NCBI RefSeq assembly: GCF_943736985.1
Contig: NZ_CALSFS010000005.1
Location: 124,001-188,000 of the forward strand
Length of the DNA stretch: 64,000 bases
Reading direction: 5' to 3'
Source: Clostridium sp. Marseille-Q2269
GTDB taxonomy: Bacteria > Bacillota > Clostridia > Clostridiales > Clostridiaceae
A program made the translations under genes and the position numbers. Shown here piece by piece: positions 7,691-18,734 of this stretch; the stretch's first letter is position 1, and each line of letters starts with the position of its first letter. The notes under the pieces are model-generated. The model saw only the letters and a program-made list of their open reading frames with translations. It was not told the origin of the DNA and searched no databases.

Positions 7691-10600
7691 CTTCTATACT
7701 ATCTTTATGAGATATAGCTATTTGATCCTTAGCTTTCTCTACTTCTTCTTTGGCTAAGTTTTCAAAAGCCACAGACATCATAAGCTTAATTCTATTTAAT
7801 TGATTAACTTCGCTAGCACCTGGATCATAATCTATTGCAGCTATATTGGTTCCTTTAAAATTCCTCTTTAGCTCTTTTATCATACCTTTTCCTGTAACGT
7901 GATTGGGTAGACATGCAAATGGTTGCATACAAATGATATTCTTTGTTCCGCTTTGTATTAACTCAATCATTTCTGCTGTTAAAAACCAACCTTCTCCTGT
8001 TTGATTTCCTATAGAAATTATTGGTTCCGCTAATTTTGCTAGTTCATCTATTTCTCTTGGGGCTGAAAATCTCTTACTATTTCTTAATGCATTTTTCATT
8101 TCTTTTCTGTAAACTTCTATACCTTTTATTCCTATATTATTTAATATTGCAGTCTTCTTTTTACCTGCTAAATATCTATGAACAAAATTTTCGTTATAAG
8201 CACAGTATAAGAAGAAATCTATTAAATCAGGTACTACAGCCTCTCCACCTTCTTTTTCTATAATTCCTACTACATCATTATTAGCTGTAGGATGAAATTT
8301 TACTAATATTTCTCCAACTACTCCAACCTTAGGTTTATTTATATTTTTAATTTCTAAAGTATCAAAATCTCTTATAATATCATTTATATTTTGCTTGAAT
8401 TCTTTTAAATTACCGTTATAAATGCTATTTTTACACTTTTCTACCCACTTTTCATAAAGTAAATTAGATGAGCCTGGTATTTTTTCATAAGGTCTTACTT
8501 TATATAAAACTCTCATTAACAAGTCACCATATACTAAAGCCATCATAGATTTATTTATTAAAGAAGGTGTTATTTTAAATCCTGGATTTTTTTCTAATCC
8601 TACCACATTTAAAGATATAACAGGTACATCAGAATACCCTGCTTCCTTTAATGCTTTCCTTAAAAAACCTATATAATTAGTAGCTCTGCAACCTCCACCA
8701 GTCTGGCTTATTATAACAGATGTATTATTTATATCATATTTACCTGATTTTAAACCTTCAATAATTTGTCCAACCACTATTATGCTAGGGTAGCAAGCAT
8801 CATTATTTACATATTTTAATCCTTGATCTATAGCTTTTTTATCTACAGATGGAAGAACTTCAAGATTATAACCAGAAGCTTTAAAAGCTTTTTCTATAAA
8901 TTGAAAATGTACTGGTGACATTTGTGGACACAATATTGTATGTGTTTCTCTCATCTTTTTAGTAAATACTGGTCTCTTAGAAGTTTCATAAAGCTTGACA
9001 GGTTTAAAATTTCTTTTCTTTCTTTCATAGATAGCTGCTTTTAAAGAACGTAGTCTAATCCTTACTGCTCCCAAATTGCTTCCTTCATCTATCTTTATAA
9101 CAGTGTATATTTTACCTGTCTTATTTAAAATTTCTTGTACTTGATCTGTAGTTACTGCGTCTAAGCCACAACCAAAAGAGTTAAGTTGCACTAATTCTAA
9201 ATTATCTTCTTTAGCTACAAAACTAGCTGCTGCATATAATCTTGAATGGTAAACCCATTGATCTACTATTCTTAAAGGCCTTTCAACTTTTCCTAAATGA
9301 GCTACAGAGTCTTCTGTTAAAACTGCCATTCCTAAAGATGTAATTATATTAGTTATGCCATGATTTATTTCTGGATCTATATGATAAGGTCTACCTGCTA
9401 ATACTATACCTTTTTTACCAGTTCTGTTTAAGTAATCTAGAACTTCTTCTCCCTTTTTTCTTATATCCAATTTTATATTTTTATCTTCCTCATACGCATC
9501 TTCTACAGCTCTTTTTATATCATAAAGACTTATATTAAATTCATCTTTTAATTCTTCGTAAAGCCTTTTAGCTAATCTCTTTTTATTCTCTAAAGATAAA
9601 AATGGGTTCATATATTTTATATTTTTTTCTCTAATTATATCCATATTATTTTTTATAACCTCTGAATATGAAGTTACTATAGGACAATTATAATGATTAT
9701 TAGCTTCCTTTTGTTCCTTTTGCTCAAAAGCTATAGATGGATAAAATATAAAATTTATACCTCTATCTATAAGACTTTTAATATGACCATGAACTATTTT
9801 GGCTGGATAACAAGCTGATTCTGAAGAAATAGTATCGATACCCAGATCATATATTTTTTTAGTAGATCTTGGAGATAGTTCAACTCTAAATCCTAATTTT
9901 GTAAAGAATGTGAACCAAAATGGATAGTTTTCATACATATTCAGTACCCTTGGTATACCTACTGTTCCCCTTTTAGCCTCTTCTTTCTTTAATGGTATAT
10001 AATTAAATATTCTTTTATATTTATGCTCATATAAATCTGGAACTTTATTTTCAGTTTTTTCTTTTCCTTCTCCTCTTTCACATCTATTTCCTGACACAAA
10101 TTGTGTATCATTATAGAATTTATTAATAGTCAACAAACAATTATTTTGACATTTCCCACATCTTCTCATTTCTGTTTCTACAGAAAAGCTTTCTAATTGT
10201 TCCATTGTAGCTAACGTAGTTTTATATCCAGTTTCATATCTTTCCTTTGCTATAAGTGCAGCTCCAAATGCTCCCATAAGCCCTGCTATATTAGGTCTTA
10301 TAGCATCTCTTTGAGATATAAGCTCAAATGCTCTTAAAACTGCCTCATTATAAAAAGTTCCGCCTTGAACTATTATTTTCTTTCCCATTTCTTTAGGATC
10401 TCTTATTTTTATTACTTTTAAAAGAGCATTTTTTATTACTGAATATGATAATCCTGCAGATATATCTCCTATAGTTGCCCCTTCCTTTTGAGCTTGCTTA
10501 ACTTTTGAATTCATAAATACAGTACATCTAGACCCTAAATCCACTGGATTTTTAGATGCCAATGCTTCCTTAGAAAAATCTTGCACACTCATTTTTAAAG

Positions 10601-11975
10601 AATGTGCAAAAGTTTCTATGAAAGATCCACAACCTGATGAACAAGCTTCGTTAAGCATAATACTTTCTATGATGCCATCCTTTATAATTAGACATTTCAT
10701 ATCCTGTCCACCGATATCTAAAATAAAATCTACTCCTGGGCTAAAAAATTCTGCTGCTTTATAATGAGATATAGTTTCAACTTCGCCAATATCTACATTT
10801 AATGCAGCCTTTATCAATTTTTCTCCATAACCTGTAACTACTGAATTTAAAATATGTGCCTCTTTAGGTAATTTAAAATATAATTGCTTAAGTATCTTTA
10901 TTACCGACTTCAAAGGGTTACCTTCATTGCTCCCATAACTTGAAAATAATAACCTTCCATCTTTATCTATAAGAGTAACTTTTGTAGTAGTTGATCCTGC
11001 ATCTATTCCTAGATAACAACTTCCCTTAAAATCCTGTAAGTTTCCTTCTACTACCTTGGTTTTTTCATGTCTATTTTTAAACTCAGTATATTCATGGTCA
11101 TTAGCAAATAATGGTCTTAATGTCCCCACTGATTCTAATTTAAGATTCTTTAACTCTTCTAATTTATCTAATAAATATTTTAATGTAACAATTTTACTAT
11201 CTTTTGATTTTAACGCAGCTCCCATAGCCACAAACAATTGAGAATTTTCAGGGAAAATCACCTGATCTTCAGTTAATTTTAATGTTTCTATAAATCTATT
11301 TCTAAGTTCAGATAAAAAATAAAGAGGACCACCTAAAAAAGCCACATTACCTTTTATAGTTTTTCCACAAGCAAGCCCTCCTATAGTTTGATTAACTACT
11401 GCCTGAAAAATAGAAGCAGCTATATCTTCTCTTGTGGCACCTTCATTTATTAATGGTTGTACATCTGTTTTGGCGAAAACCCCACATCTAGCTGCTATAG
11501 GATGTATAACTTTATAATTTTTTGCAAGATCGTTTAATCCTTTAGCATCTGTTTTTAAAAGTGACGCCATCTGATCTATAAATGCACCAGTACCACCAGC
11601 ACAAGTACCATTCATTCTCTGATCTATACCATCATCAAAGAATGTAATTTTGGCATCTTCTCCGCCTAACTCTATGGCTACATCAGTATTTTTAGCAAAT
11701 TTTTTAATAGTATTTGTACAAGCAACTACTTCCTGTATAAATGGTACATCAAACCATTTTGATACAGAAAGCCCTCCAGAACCTGTAACCATAATACTTA
11801 CATTATAATCATTAAATTTATTGAAGGCATCTTTTATAAGTTTACCTATTGTATTTTTTATATCTGAAAAGTGCCTTTCATAGACACTGTATAATATATT
11901 GTAATTTTTGTCTAATATAACTATCTTTACGGTAGTTGAGCCTACATCTAAGCCCATTTTTAATATTTCTTTCAT
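7680..11975 (-). CDS. Large 2-hydroxyacyl-CoA dehydratase activase-family protein
   Basis: 1431 residues. Two BadF/BadG/HgdC-type ATPase domains lie in tandem: residues about 5-255 ([28 protein letters not shown]) and 320-585 ([25 protein letters not shown]). A Cys-rich stretch follows near 615-645 (CGKCQNNC...CERGEG), then a DUF2229/HgdB-like C-terminal half (about 670-1400) with YPAK, GRPYH and FGCG motifs. Related single-domain activases bind a [4Fe-4S] cluster between two subunits and pass electrons to dehydratases using ATP. Here both ATPase modules and a dehydratase-like domain are fused. No dehydratase alpha/beta pair is nearby and the substrate is unknown. SD AGGTG is 7 bases from the ATG. 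It separates the ABC binding-protein gene from its transporter genes. Confidence 0.85.
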   Translation of the reverse strand: MKEILKMGLDVGSTTVKIVILDKNYNILYSVYERHFSDIKNTIGKLIKDAFNKFNDYNVSIMVTGSGGLSVSKWFDVPFIQEVVACTNTIKKFAKNTDVAIELGGEDAKITFFDDGIDQRMNGTCAGGTGAFIDQMASLLKTDAKGLNDLAKNYKVIHPIAARCGVFAKTDVQPLINEGATREDIAASIFQAVVNQTIGGLACGKTIKGNVAFLGGPLYFLSELRNRFIETLKLTEDQVIFPENSQLFVAMGAALKSKDSKIVTLKYLLDKLEELKNLKLESVGTLRPLFANDHEYTEFKNRHEKTKVVEGNLQDFKGSCYLGIDAGSTTTKVTLIDKDGRLLFSSYGSNEGNPLKSVIKILKQLYFKLPKEAHILNSVVTGYGEKLIKAALNVDIGEVETISHYKAAEFFSPGVDFILDIGGQDMKCLIIKDGIIESIMLNEACSSGCGSFIETFAHSLKMSVQDFSKEALASKNPVDLGSRCTVFMNSKVKQAQKEGATIGDISAGLSYSVIKNALLKVIKIRDPKEMGKKIIVQGGTFYNEAVLRAFELISQRDAIRPNIAGLMGAFGAALIAKERYETGYKTTLATMEQLESFSVETEMRRCGKCQNNCLLTINKFYNDTQFVSGNRCERGEGKEKTENKVPDLYEHKYKRIFNYIPLKKEEAKRGTVGIPRVLNMYENYPFWFTFFTKLGFRVELSPRSTKKIYDLGIDTISSESACYPAKIVHGHIKSLIDRGINFIFYPSIAFEQKEQKEANNHYNCPIVTSYSEVIKNNMDIIREKNIKYMNPFLSLENKKRLAKRLYEELKDEFNISLYDIKRAVEDAYEEDKNIKLDIRKKGEEVLDYLNRTGKKGIVLAGRPYHIDPEINHGITNIITSLGMAVLTEDSVAHLGKVERPLRIVDQWVYHSRLYAAASFVAKEDNLELVQLNSFGCGLDAVTTDQVQEILNKTGKIYTVIKIDEGSNLGAVRIRLRSLKAAIYERKKRNFKPVKLYETSKRPVFTKKMRETHTILCPQMSPVHFQFIEKAFKASGYNLEVLPSVDKKAIDQGLKYVNNDACYPSIIVVGQIIEGLKSGKYDINNTSVIISQTGGGCRATNYIGFLRKALKEAGYSDVPVISLNVVGLEKNPGFKITPSLINKSMMALVYGDLLMRVLYKVRPYEKIPGSSNLLYEKWVEKCKNSIYNGNLKEFKQNINDIIRDFDTLEIKNINKPKVGVVGEILVKFHPTANNDVVGIIEKEGGEAVVPDLIDFFLYCAYNENFVHRYLAGKKKTAILNNIGIKGIEVYRKEMKNALRNSKRFSAPREIDELAKLAEPIISIGNQTGEGWFLTAEMIELIQSGTKNIICMQPFACLPNHVTGKGMIKELKRNFKGTNIAAIDYDPGASEVNQLNRIKLMMSVAFENLAKEEVEKAKDQIAISHKDSIEDKI

Positions 11976-12407
11976 ACATAATCACCTTTTTACACTAAGT
12001 ATTAAAACAACGAAATGAGTCTATCCATATTTTGACTTAACAAAAAATATATTACTAAATTCATCTTAACTATGCATATTATATACTTTTAATAATGATT
12101 ATTCAACTAAACATTATGTGATAGAAAATACCATTTCCTAGTTATTTCAAATTGCTTTACTTAATACAATATTTTCTTTGAAATGCAACACATTAATAGT
12201 ACATACCATATATTTCTTAAACTTATGCTGTTATAATATATAAAATTGTTTTTTAAATATAGCCACAATTTCAAATCATAAAGTCAATTATATTAATCTC
12301 TTAATTTAGATTTATGCTCAATAGTATTTATTAATAACATTTATCCTAACTTGGTCATATACTAAATCAATATAAGGCTTATTTTCTAACGATTAGGAGA
12401 TGATAAA
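11976..12407. other. Divergent intergenic region
   Basis: 432 bases between the activase start (minus) and the ABC ATPase start (plus). AT-rich with frequent stops; it must contain promoters for both directions. No conserved RNA or clear operator was recognised. Confidence 0.5.
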
Positions 12408-13169
12408 ATGGATAAAGTAATAGTTAAAAATATTTTTATGAACTATCACTCTTTAAAAGGAAGTACTACTGCTTTAAATGATATATCTTTCTCTATAAAA
12501 GAAGGAGAGTTTGTTAGTATAGTTGGTCCTTCTGGGTGCGGTAAATCAACCCTTCTAAATATAATAGCTGGATTAATTCCTCAATCTAGTGGGGATATAT
12601 ATATAGATAATGAAAAACAAAAATCTATTTCTCCTAAAATAGGTTACATGTTTCAAAAAGATCATTTATTTAACTGGTTAACAGTGTCAGATAATATAAC
12701 CTTGGGATTAAAGATACAACATAAGCTGAACAAAGAAAGAAAACAAGCTATAGATGAACTTTTAGAATCCTATGGTTTAACAGATTTTAAAAATCATCAT
12801 CCTGATGAATTATCTGGTGGAATGAGACAAAAGGTTGCTCTAATTAGAACTTTGGCTCTTAATCCGGAAGTACTTCTTTTAGATGAACCATTCTCAGCTT
12901 TAGACTATCAGACTAGATTAAACATTAGTGATGAAATATACAATATAATAAAAAAAGAAGGGAAAACAGCTATAATGGTAACCCATGATATATCAGAAGC
13001 AGTATCTATGTCAGATAGAATTCTTGTATTGTCTAAAAGACCTGCAAAAATCAAAGGAGATGTATCTATTAAGCTTTCAACAGAATGCAATTCCCCTTTA
13101 AAATGTAGAGAAGCTCCAGAGTTTAGAGTTTATTTTAATGATATATGGAAGGAGCTGAATGATATATGA
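12408..13169 (+). CDS. ABC transporter ATPase, NitT/TauT type
   Basis: 253 residues, a full-length ATP-binding subunit. Walker A GPSGCGKST is at residues 40-48. The Q-loop is in YMFQKDHLFNW, the signature is LSGGMRQK, Walker B is VLLLDEPFSALD, and the switch His is in VTHD. The HLFNWLTV Q-loop context is typical of the SsuB/TauB/NrtD group. SD AGGAG precedes the ATG. Its stop overlaps the permease start by 4 bases (ATGA), so the two are translationally coupled. Works with the permease and, by inference, with the lipoprotein at 6527-7555. Confidence 0.9.
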   Translation: MDKVIVKNIFMNYHSLKGSTTALNDISFSIKEGEFVSIVGPSGCGKSTLLNIIAGLIPQSSGDIYIDNEKQKSISPKIGYMFQKDHLFNWLTVSDNITLGLKIQHKLNKERKQAIDELLESYGLTDFKNHHPDELSGGMRQKVALIRTLALNPEVLLLDEPFSALDYQTRLNISDEIYNIIKKEGKTAIMVTHDISEAVSMSDRILVLSKRPAKIKGDVSIKLSTECNSPLKCREAPEFRVYFNDIWKELNDI

Positions 13170-13969
13170 TAGATGAAAAAAAAGAACACCAATTATATAT
13201 AAAAAAAGTAAAAAATAGAAAATATAAAATAATAATAACTAGACTTATAATTTTAATAGCTATTTTTGTGTTATGGGAAGTAGCTGGAAATTTGGGATGG
13301 ATAGACCCTTTCTTAACTAGTACTCCATCTAGAATGTGGAAAAGCCTAGTAAAAATCTATAGCGAAGGTACATTATTCAATCATATATGGATAACTTGCT
13401 ACGAAACAATTTTAGGTTTTATTTATGGTACATTACTTGGAACCTTTATAGCCATACTTCTTTGGTGGTCAGATTTTGCTTGCAAAGTTTTAGATCCTTA
13501 TATTGTGGTATTAAATGCATTACCGAAAGTAGCACTGGCTCCTATTATAATTTTTTGGGTTGGTAATGGTACCAACGCTATAATTATGATAGCTCTATTA
13601 ATATCTATTGTTGTAACTATAATTTCTGTGCTAAATGGATTTAAAGAAGTTGATAAAGATAAAATACGATTGATGAAAACCTTTGGCGCTAGTAAATGGC
13701 AAGTATTAATCCATTTAATAGTCCCTGCTACTATTCCAACTCTAATATCTACATTAAAAATTAATGTAGGTTTGTCTTGGGTAGGAGTTATAATGGGAGA
13801 ATTTTTAGTAGCAAAAGAGGGATTAGGATTCCTAATAATTTACGGGGGACAAATTTCACAATTGGATATAGTAATGTTTAGCATTATAATATTATCTATT
13901 TTGGCATATTTAATGTATGCAGTGGTTGAATTTTTAGAAAAAAGAATATCTGTGAAAATTAAACACTAA
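13166..13969 (+). CDS. ABC transporter permease, NitT/TauT (SsuC-like) type
   Basis: 267 residues with about six membrane segments. The binding-protein-dependent permease (BPD_transp_1) domain spans about residues 75-255. The EAA loop that contacts the ATPase is visible in KIRLMKTFGASKWQVLIHLIVPATIPTL. Starts inside the ATPase gene stop (ATGA overlap). A terminator follows directly, ending this two-gene unit. The substrate is unknown for the same reason as for the binding protein. Confidence 0.9.
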   Translation: MIDEKKEHQLYIKKVKNRKYKIIITRLIILIAIFVLWEVAGNLGWIDPFLTSTPSRMWKSLVKIYSEGTLFNHIWITCYETILGFIYGTLLGTFIAILLWWSDFACKVLDPYIVVLNALPKVALAPIIIFWVGNGTNAIIMIALLISIVVTIISVLNGFKEVDKDKIRLMKTFGASKWQVLIHLIVPATIPTLISTLKINVGLSWVGVIMGEFLVAKEGLGFLIIYGGQISQLDIVMFSIIILSILAYLMYAVVEFLEKRISVKIKH

Positions 13970-13989
13970 AATGATTTATTATTTAATAG

Positions 13990-14030
13990 ATCTATTTGGA
14001 AATTTTTCTGAATAGATTTATTTTTTTTTG
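13990..14030 (+). terminator. Terminator of the ABC transporter genes
   Basis: Arms ATCTATT (13990-13996) and AATAGAT (14011-14017), with further pairing inside (GAAA/TTC), followed by a run of nine T. Confidence 0.75.
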
Positions 14031-14109
14031 CATAAAAATAACATAAATGGATATTATAATAATACAACTAAGCTTCAAGCATATATTAGTAAACATAAGG
14101 AGGACACAT

Positions 14110-14457
14110 ATGAGTTACTTTAATAAAGCCAACAGTTATTATAATACTAAAGATTACGAAAAAGCTATAAATCTATATAAAAAAGCTGCAGAAATCAAGG
14201 AAAATGAGTCTTCATCTTTATATAATGCTTCTGTTTGCTTTATAAAATTAAAACAATATGAAAAAGCTATTCCTTTATTAAAAAAAGCTTTAATATTAAA
14301 AAAAGATAGTAAATATTTTTTTAATCTAGGTTATTGTTATGCTATGCTAAAAATCAATAAAAAAGCTTTAGTTTACTTTAATACAGCTTGGGCTTTAAAT
14401 CATGAAGATGAAGATTGTGAAAAAGCTATAAATATTATAGTTAAAAACTTAAAATAA
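14110..14457 (+). CDS. Small TPR-repeat protein
   Basis: 115 residues made of about three tetratricopeptide repeats. Visible repeat cores are ANSYYNTKDYEKAINLYKKA, ASVCFIKLKQYEKAIPLLKK and GYCYAMLKINKKALVYFNTA. An in-frame ATG exists at 14047, but AGGAGG sits 6 bases before ATG 14110, so the shorter form is chosen. No signal or membrane segment. TPR proteins mediate protein contacts; the partner is unknown. Stands alone, followed by a shared terminator with the gene beyond. Confidence 0.8.
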   Translation: MSYFNKANSYYNTKDYEKAINLYKKAAEIKENESSSLYNASVCFIKLKQYEKAIPLLKKALILKKDSKYFFNLGYCYAMLKINKKALVYFNTAWALNHEDEDCEKAINIIVKNLK

Positions 14458-14489
14458 TATATAGATCCCCCTTAAATGTGAATATAAAT

Positions 14490-14506
14490 TGTGAACTGAA
14501 AGTTCA
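14490..14506. repeat. Short perfect hairpin
   Basis: GTGAAC and GTTCAC arms around a 5-base loop, without a following T run. Function not known. Confidence 0.3.
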
Positions 14507-14560
14507 CTAATATTTAATTTTTTTAACTATAATATAAAAATAAATACTCATTTATATAAA

Positions 14561-14610
14561 ATGCTATTAACTTTACATATAAAATAAAAGTTAATAGCAT
14601 TTTAATTTTT
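14561..14610. terminator. Bidirectional terminator
   Basis: 14-base perfect arms 14561-14574 and 14587-14600, T-rich on both outer sides, between converging genes. Confidence 0.8.
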
Positions 14611-15817
14611 ACCATTCTCCTGCAATTTGAGACTTTCTATGATCTAACTGAAATCTCTTAGTATCAAAGTAATTACCACCTTTATAAAAAGTTGTATCTA
14701 CATTTATCCATCTTCCTTCTTCTGGTATATACACTTGATTCCATGCATGACTTACCCAACTTACTCCGTTAAACCCTTCACCTGTAACTAATCTTACCTT
14801 TATATCATTTGCTCTGCACATTGCTATAAATAGACAAGAATAATCAAAACAGATTCCACTTCTACTATTAAAAGTAGGGATAGCTCCAGATTTCACTTGA
14901 AAATCATCATTTAAAACTTTATCTGCCTTATCATGATCGTACGCAATATTAGTTCCAATCCAATCATATATTATTCTTGCTTTTCCTTTAGAAGTAGCAT
15001 CCTCTGCTGCCAAATGTCTTGCAAAATTATTGATTTTTTTATTAGATTTTATACCTTCATCTAAAGTTACCCCATTATAATAAACAATGGTTTTTCTATC
15101 TCTAAAATTAGTTTTTTCTGATGAATCTCTACCTACTTCTTCCTTTATAACTATTTTAAAGGAGTTATTTATTATATTCGGTAATTTTTTAGCTATTCCA
15201 GAATTAGTTACTGGTATTATTACTTGTTTGCATATATTATTGTAAGTTTTAGATGATTGAAGATATTTATTTAATGTATCATTTTTCACAAACATAGAGA
15301 ATATATTTAGAACAAACGCTATTAACAATACATAACATACAGCTTTAGGCACACTAAATAGTGCTCCAAATATTCTTTTAAATATACTTCCTCTATATCT
15401 TAAAATATCTTCTAATTTATCTAATATAGGATATATTGTTATAGAATTTAAAAGATCTAATATTAAAAATAATATTTTATATATTATAAATATTATTAAA
15501 GGTGCTATAACTACATATACTATAAAGAAATTGTTGTTTATATATCTTATTATGTCTTTAGGTATAAGTTCATGTATATCTTTATATATTCCCATATTAT
15601 GTTCTATAAATATTTTTTTGCTATAATACATACCTAAAAATAAAGAAACCACAAAAGCTACAGTTTTGTTCATATCCTCTATATCTAGTTTTAAATTAGG
15701 GGAAGAAAACTTTGAAAGAAATCCCTTTAAAATTGGGAAAAAGAATAGTATACCTAATACTAAAGTAACAGGATTTATTTTTTTATCCAAAATTAGCATA
15801 ATGGGATTTATATCCAT
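14609..15817 (-). CDS. Membrane protein with C-terminal transglutaminase-like domain
   Basis: 402 residues. The first about 185 residues contain some five hydrophobic segments with a CvpA-like look. Residues about 280-385 form a transglutaminase-like (papain-fold) domain with the triad visible: Cys in SRSGICFDYS, His in VSHAWNQV and Asp in INVDTTF. The C-terminal part is probably outside the cell, where such enzymes cleave or cross-link cell-wall or protein amide bonds; the true substrate is unknown. The gene follows recX by about 26 bases on the same strand, ending at the shared terminator. Confidence 0.8.
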   Translation of the reverse strand: MDINPIMLILDKKINPVTLVLGILFFFPILKGFLSKFSSPNLKLDIEDMNKTVAFVVSLFLGMYYSKKIFIEHNMGIYKDIHELIPKDIIRYINNNFFIVYVVIAPLIIFIIYKILFLILDLLNSITIYPILDKLEDILRYRGSIFKRIFGALFSVPKAVCYVLLIAFVLNIFSMFVKNDTLNKYLQSSKTYNNICKQVIIPVTNSGIAKKLPNIINNSFKIVIKEEVGRDSSEKTNFRDRKTIVYYNGVTLDEGIKSNKKINNFARHLAAEDATSKGKARIIYDWIGTNIAYDHDKADKVLNDDFQVKSGAIPTFNSRSGICFDYSCLFIAMCRANDIKVRLVTGEGFNGVSWVSHAWNQVYIPEEGRWINVDTTFYKGGNYFDTKRFQLDHRKSQIAGEW

Positions 15818-15843
15818 ATCAACACCAACCCCTTATTTGTTTA

Positions 15844-16779
15844 TTATGATTCATATAAAATATGATTTACACTTGTTTTTATATCTTCAAAGCTATATCC
15901 CCGTCTCAACAAATAATTACTTAATTTTCTATAAATTTTATTTTTATCATTCTCTGATTTTATTATAATATCATATCTTTTTCTAGCAAGTGTATCAATA
16001 TCATCTTTTTTAGTATTATTTTTACTGTTAAAATATGAATTCTTATGATATTCGTCTAAAATTTTACTTTCATTGTTAACTTCCTCATGTTCATCATATT
16101 CTATTTCTTTATCATATAAATGGATATTATTATCTTGTTCATATAAAGCTTCATTGGATTTAAGCTTATTTATTACCCACTCCGCAACATTAGAACTATA
16201 TCCCTTAGATATAATATATGACCATATTTTTGTATAAATTTTATACTTATCCTTTTCTCTTAATATTATAACTTTATATTTTTTTTCTGATAATTTATAA
16301 GCTACTTTTTTTTCTTTTTCATCATCTATAGCATTTATCTTCTCAATTACTATACTTTCTTTTATTCCCTTATTTAAAAGAGAATATTTTATTTTATTTC
16401 TTCCATATATATTTAATTTTTCTCTTATATACATATCGCAATATTTATTATCATCCATAAACTCATAGTCTTTTAAAAATTTAATAACTCTATTTACGGT
16501 ATCATCATCATATTCTTTAGAATATAATTTTTCTTTAACTTGACTTTCTGTTTTTAAAGATTTTTCTAAATACTTTAATCCGTAACTTTTAGCTTTTATA
16601 TAATTATCTTCTTTAATTATATCCTTAAGATTATTTTCATCTATAATCTTTCCTTTTTTGATATTATGGTAATATATTAATTCTGAACTACAAGCAAAAT
16701 TAAATTCTTCATTTATATAAACATTTACTCTGTCTTTATTTCTTTTTTGTACTTCTATTTTAGTAATAATATTTGACAT
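15844..16779 (-). CDS. recX: RecX-type recombination regulator, long form
   Basis: 311 residues, well above the usual 150-270 for RecX. The core RecX helical repeats are visible: YGLKYLEKSLKTESQVKEKL, VIKFLKDYEFMDDNKYCDMYI and GIKESIVIEKI. Further three-helix repeats follow near residues 170-200 and 270-305, separated by a charged, low-complexity linker (about 215-260, rich in Asn, Asp, Glu and Lys). RecX caps and destabilises RecA filaments. Lies between the M16 peptidase and the transglutaminase-like gene, all minus, with short gaps suggesting one transcript. Confidence 0.85.
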   Translation of the reverse strand: MSNIITKIEVQKRNKDRVNVYINEEFNFACSSELIYYHNIKKGKIIDENNLKDIIKEDNYIKAKSYGLKYLEKSLKTESQVKEKLYSKEYDDDTVNRVIKFLKDYEFMDDNKYCDMYIREKLNIYGRNKIKYSLLNKGIKESIVIEKINAIDDEKEKKVAYKLSEKKYKVIILREKDKYKIYTKIWSYIISKGYSSNVAEWVINKLKSNEALYEQDNNIHLYDKEIEYDEHEEVNNESKILDEYHKNSYFNSKNNTKKDDIDTLARKRYDIIIKSENDKNKIYRKLSNYLLRRGYSFEDIKTSVNHILYES

Positions 16780-16800
16780 ATTCCTACACTCCTAAAATAG

Positions 16801-18030
16801 CTATTGGTTTAAAAGTATGTGTATAGTAGGCTTTTTTAGAACTTTGCTAGCTACTGTATATATATCTTCTTCTTTTATTCCATCTAAATCTTTCATATCT
16901 TCATAAAACTGAAATATATTTTCATCATCTATTACTTGATGAAAAGCATAATTACCTATATCTGTTACATCTTCTAACGTAAATGCAATAGCTGTCTTTA
17001 ATATCTTTTTCATAAGATTTATAGTATTATTATCAAAACCTATTTTACCATTTTTTATATTTTCTATACAATTATTTATAACTTCTAAAGTTTCATCTAC
17101 ATTTTCCCTTCCCACAGAAGTATATATATAAAGAGTTTTTACATAAGGTGATAAGTCTAAATCTGTATATACATCATAGGCAAATCCTCTTTTTTCTCTA
17201 AGCTCTCTAAATAATATGGAATTACCACTTTCACCTAATCTATGACTTAATATTGTTAATGCCAGCTCTTCTTTTTTACTTAATCCATGAAGTGTAAATA
17301 AATACACAATTGTGCTTTGTTCTACACTATTTTTATAAGAAACTTTTTTCAAAAATCGATTATTTTCTTCTAATACTTTCTCTCTCTTAAATTCTTTCCA
17401 TATCCAATCTTTGAAATATTTTTCTACAATACTTACTACATAATCATGTGGAAAATCTGAAACTATAGATATGAAACAATTATTAGGTACATAATACCTC
17501 TCGTAAAATTTTATAAGTTTATCTCTATTAAAGGATTTAACTATTTTTTCATTTCCTAAAGTATCATACTTTAACGGACTTTTGTCAAAAGCTGTTTCAT
17601 TTACTTTTTTGAAAGAGTAGTCTTCTAAATCATCCTTACTTCCTCTTATTTCTGCTAAAATTACTTCTCTTTCTTTTTCTATCTCCTCTTTAGGGAATAC
17701 TGAATTTTGAAACATATCTCCTAAAATTTCTACAGATTTTTCTAATTCTTCCTCCAAAGCAGTTATACTACATACTGTGGAATTAGTATCTGTATATGCG
17801 TTATATTCCCCACCTAGATTCTCTAATTCTCTATTTAAAGTTTCATTATCTCTGTGTTTAGTTCCTTTGAACAGCATATGTTCTATAAAATGGCTTATAC
17901 CTTTTTCTTTTTCATTTTCATATATAGCACCTATTTTTATTCCTGCATGAATAGCAGTTATTTGAGTATCTCTTTTTATAGTAACTAAGGCTATACCATT
18001 TTTTAATATAGTTTTTTTTGCATCATACAT
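16801..18030 (-). CDS. M16-family zinc peptidase
   Basis: 409 residues, one pitrilysin/processing-peptidase unit. The inverted zinc motif HFIEH is at residues 47-51, with the third ligand glutamate in EKEREVILAEI downstream. The C-terminal M16 domain (about 170-350) has the usual RELREKRGFAYDV motif. Bacillus relatives (MlpA/YmxG-like) degrade small peptides and affect protease expression. Preceded by AGGTGATGTAA upstream of the ATG. Likely co-transcribed with recX. Confidence 0.9.
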   Translation of the reverse strand: MYDAKKTILKNGIALVTIKRDTQITAIHAGIKIGAIYENEKEKGISHFIEHMLFKGTKHRDNETLNRELENLGGEYNAYTDTNSTVCSITALEEELEKSVEILGDMFQNSVFPKEEIEKEREVILAEIRGSKDDLEDYSFKKVNETAFDKSPLKYDTLGNEKIVKSFNRDKLIKFYERYYVPNNCFISIVSDFPHDYVVSIVEKYFKDWIWKEFKREKVLEENNRFLKKVSYKNSVEQSTIVYLFTLHGLSKKEELALTILSHRLGESGNSILFRELREKRGFAYDVYTDLDLSPYVKTLYIYTSVGRENVDETLEVINNCIENIKNGKIGFDNNTINLMKKILKTAIAFTLEDVTDIGNYAFHQVIDDENIFQFYEDMKDLDGIKEEDIYTVASKVLKKPTIHILLNQ

Positions 18031-18180
18031 TTACATCACCTTTTAAATTATATATTTACACTATTATAATTTATAAATATAAGCATGTATATAGTTTAAT
18101 CAAAGTATTCATACTTAATTGACTATATTAATTAAAAGTATTAAACTAATATAGGTAATATATATATTATATACAATTAT

Positions 18181-18222
18181 AGACAGTTCGTAACCATCCT
18201 GTCTTTAATAAAAACTATGGAG
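18181..18222 (+). promoter_or_regulatory. preQ1-I riboswitch controlling queT
   Basis: Stem AGACAG (18181-18186) with CTGTCT (18199-18204), a 12-base loop containing UUC...ACC, then an A-rich tail (18205-18215). CCAT in the loop (18194-18197) can pair with ATGG (18217-18220), overlapping the GGAGG ribosome site, so ligand binding would close the start of translation. Size, A-rich tail, pseudoknot geometry and position directly before a queuosine-precursor transporter gene all fit the preQ1 class I fold. Confidence 0.75.
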
Positions 18223-18230
18223 GTATTATT

Positions 18231-18734
18231 ATGAATTTACAAAACAAACGAATCTCTAAGTTAGTGTTTTCAGCAGTTATAGCTGCTATTTACACTGTAC
18301 TTACTTTACTTTTAGCTCCTATAAGTTATGGGCAAATTCAAGTAAGAGTGTCAGAAGCTTTAACCCTGTTACCTTTTCTATCCTCCTATTCTATATGGGG
18401 AGTTTTTTTAGGTTGTATTATTGCTAATATAATAGGTGGAAATGGAATTATTGATGTAGTATTTGGTTCAATGGCTACCTTAATAGCTGCTATATTAACT
18501 TATTATATAGGTAAAAGCAATTTAAAATTTAAGAAATATTTAGCACCTCTACCACCAATAATTATAAATGCAGTAGTAATAGGCTTTATTTTAAATTATA
18601 CACTAAAACTTCCACTATTACTTTCAATGATGTGGGTAGGTCTAGGTGAAGCAATATCCTGTTATATACTAGGATTGCTACTTATATCAATAATAGAAAA
18701 AAACAAAAAGCTTATGTCTTATTTTAAATACTAA
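18231..18734 (+). CDS. queT: Queuosine precursor transporter QueT
   Basis: 167 residues with about five or six membrane segments. It is the substrate-specificity (S) component of an energy-coupling-factor transporter, family QueT/DUF988; the conserved YGQIQVRVSEALTLLPF stretch is clear at residues about 33-49. Imports preQ1 or preQ0 for queuosine tRNA modification, using a shared ECF module encoded elsewhere. The preQ1-I riboswitch just upstream agrees with this function. SD GGAGG lies 7 bases before the ATG. The flavin reductase gene follows after 30 bases. Confidence 0.92.
   Translation: MNLQNKRISKLVFSAVIAAIYTVLTLLLAPISYGQIQVRVSEALTLLPFLSSYSIWGVFLGCIIANIIGGNGIIDVVFGSMATLIAAILTYYIGKSNLKFKKYLAPLPPIIINAVVIGFILNYTLKLPLLLSMMWVGLGEAISCYILGLLLISIIEKNKKLMSYFKY

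Noticed and set aside
14490-14506. GAAC-N5-GTTC as SOS box
   Set aside because: Spacer is five, not four, and flanking C and G do not match; kept only as a hairpin.
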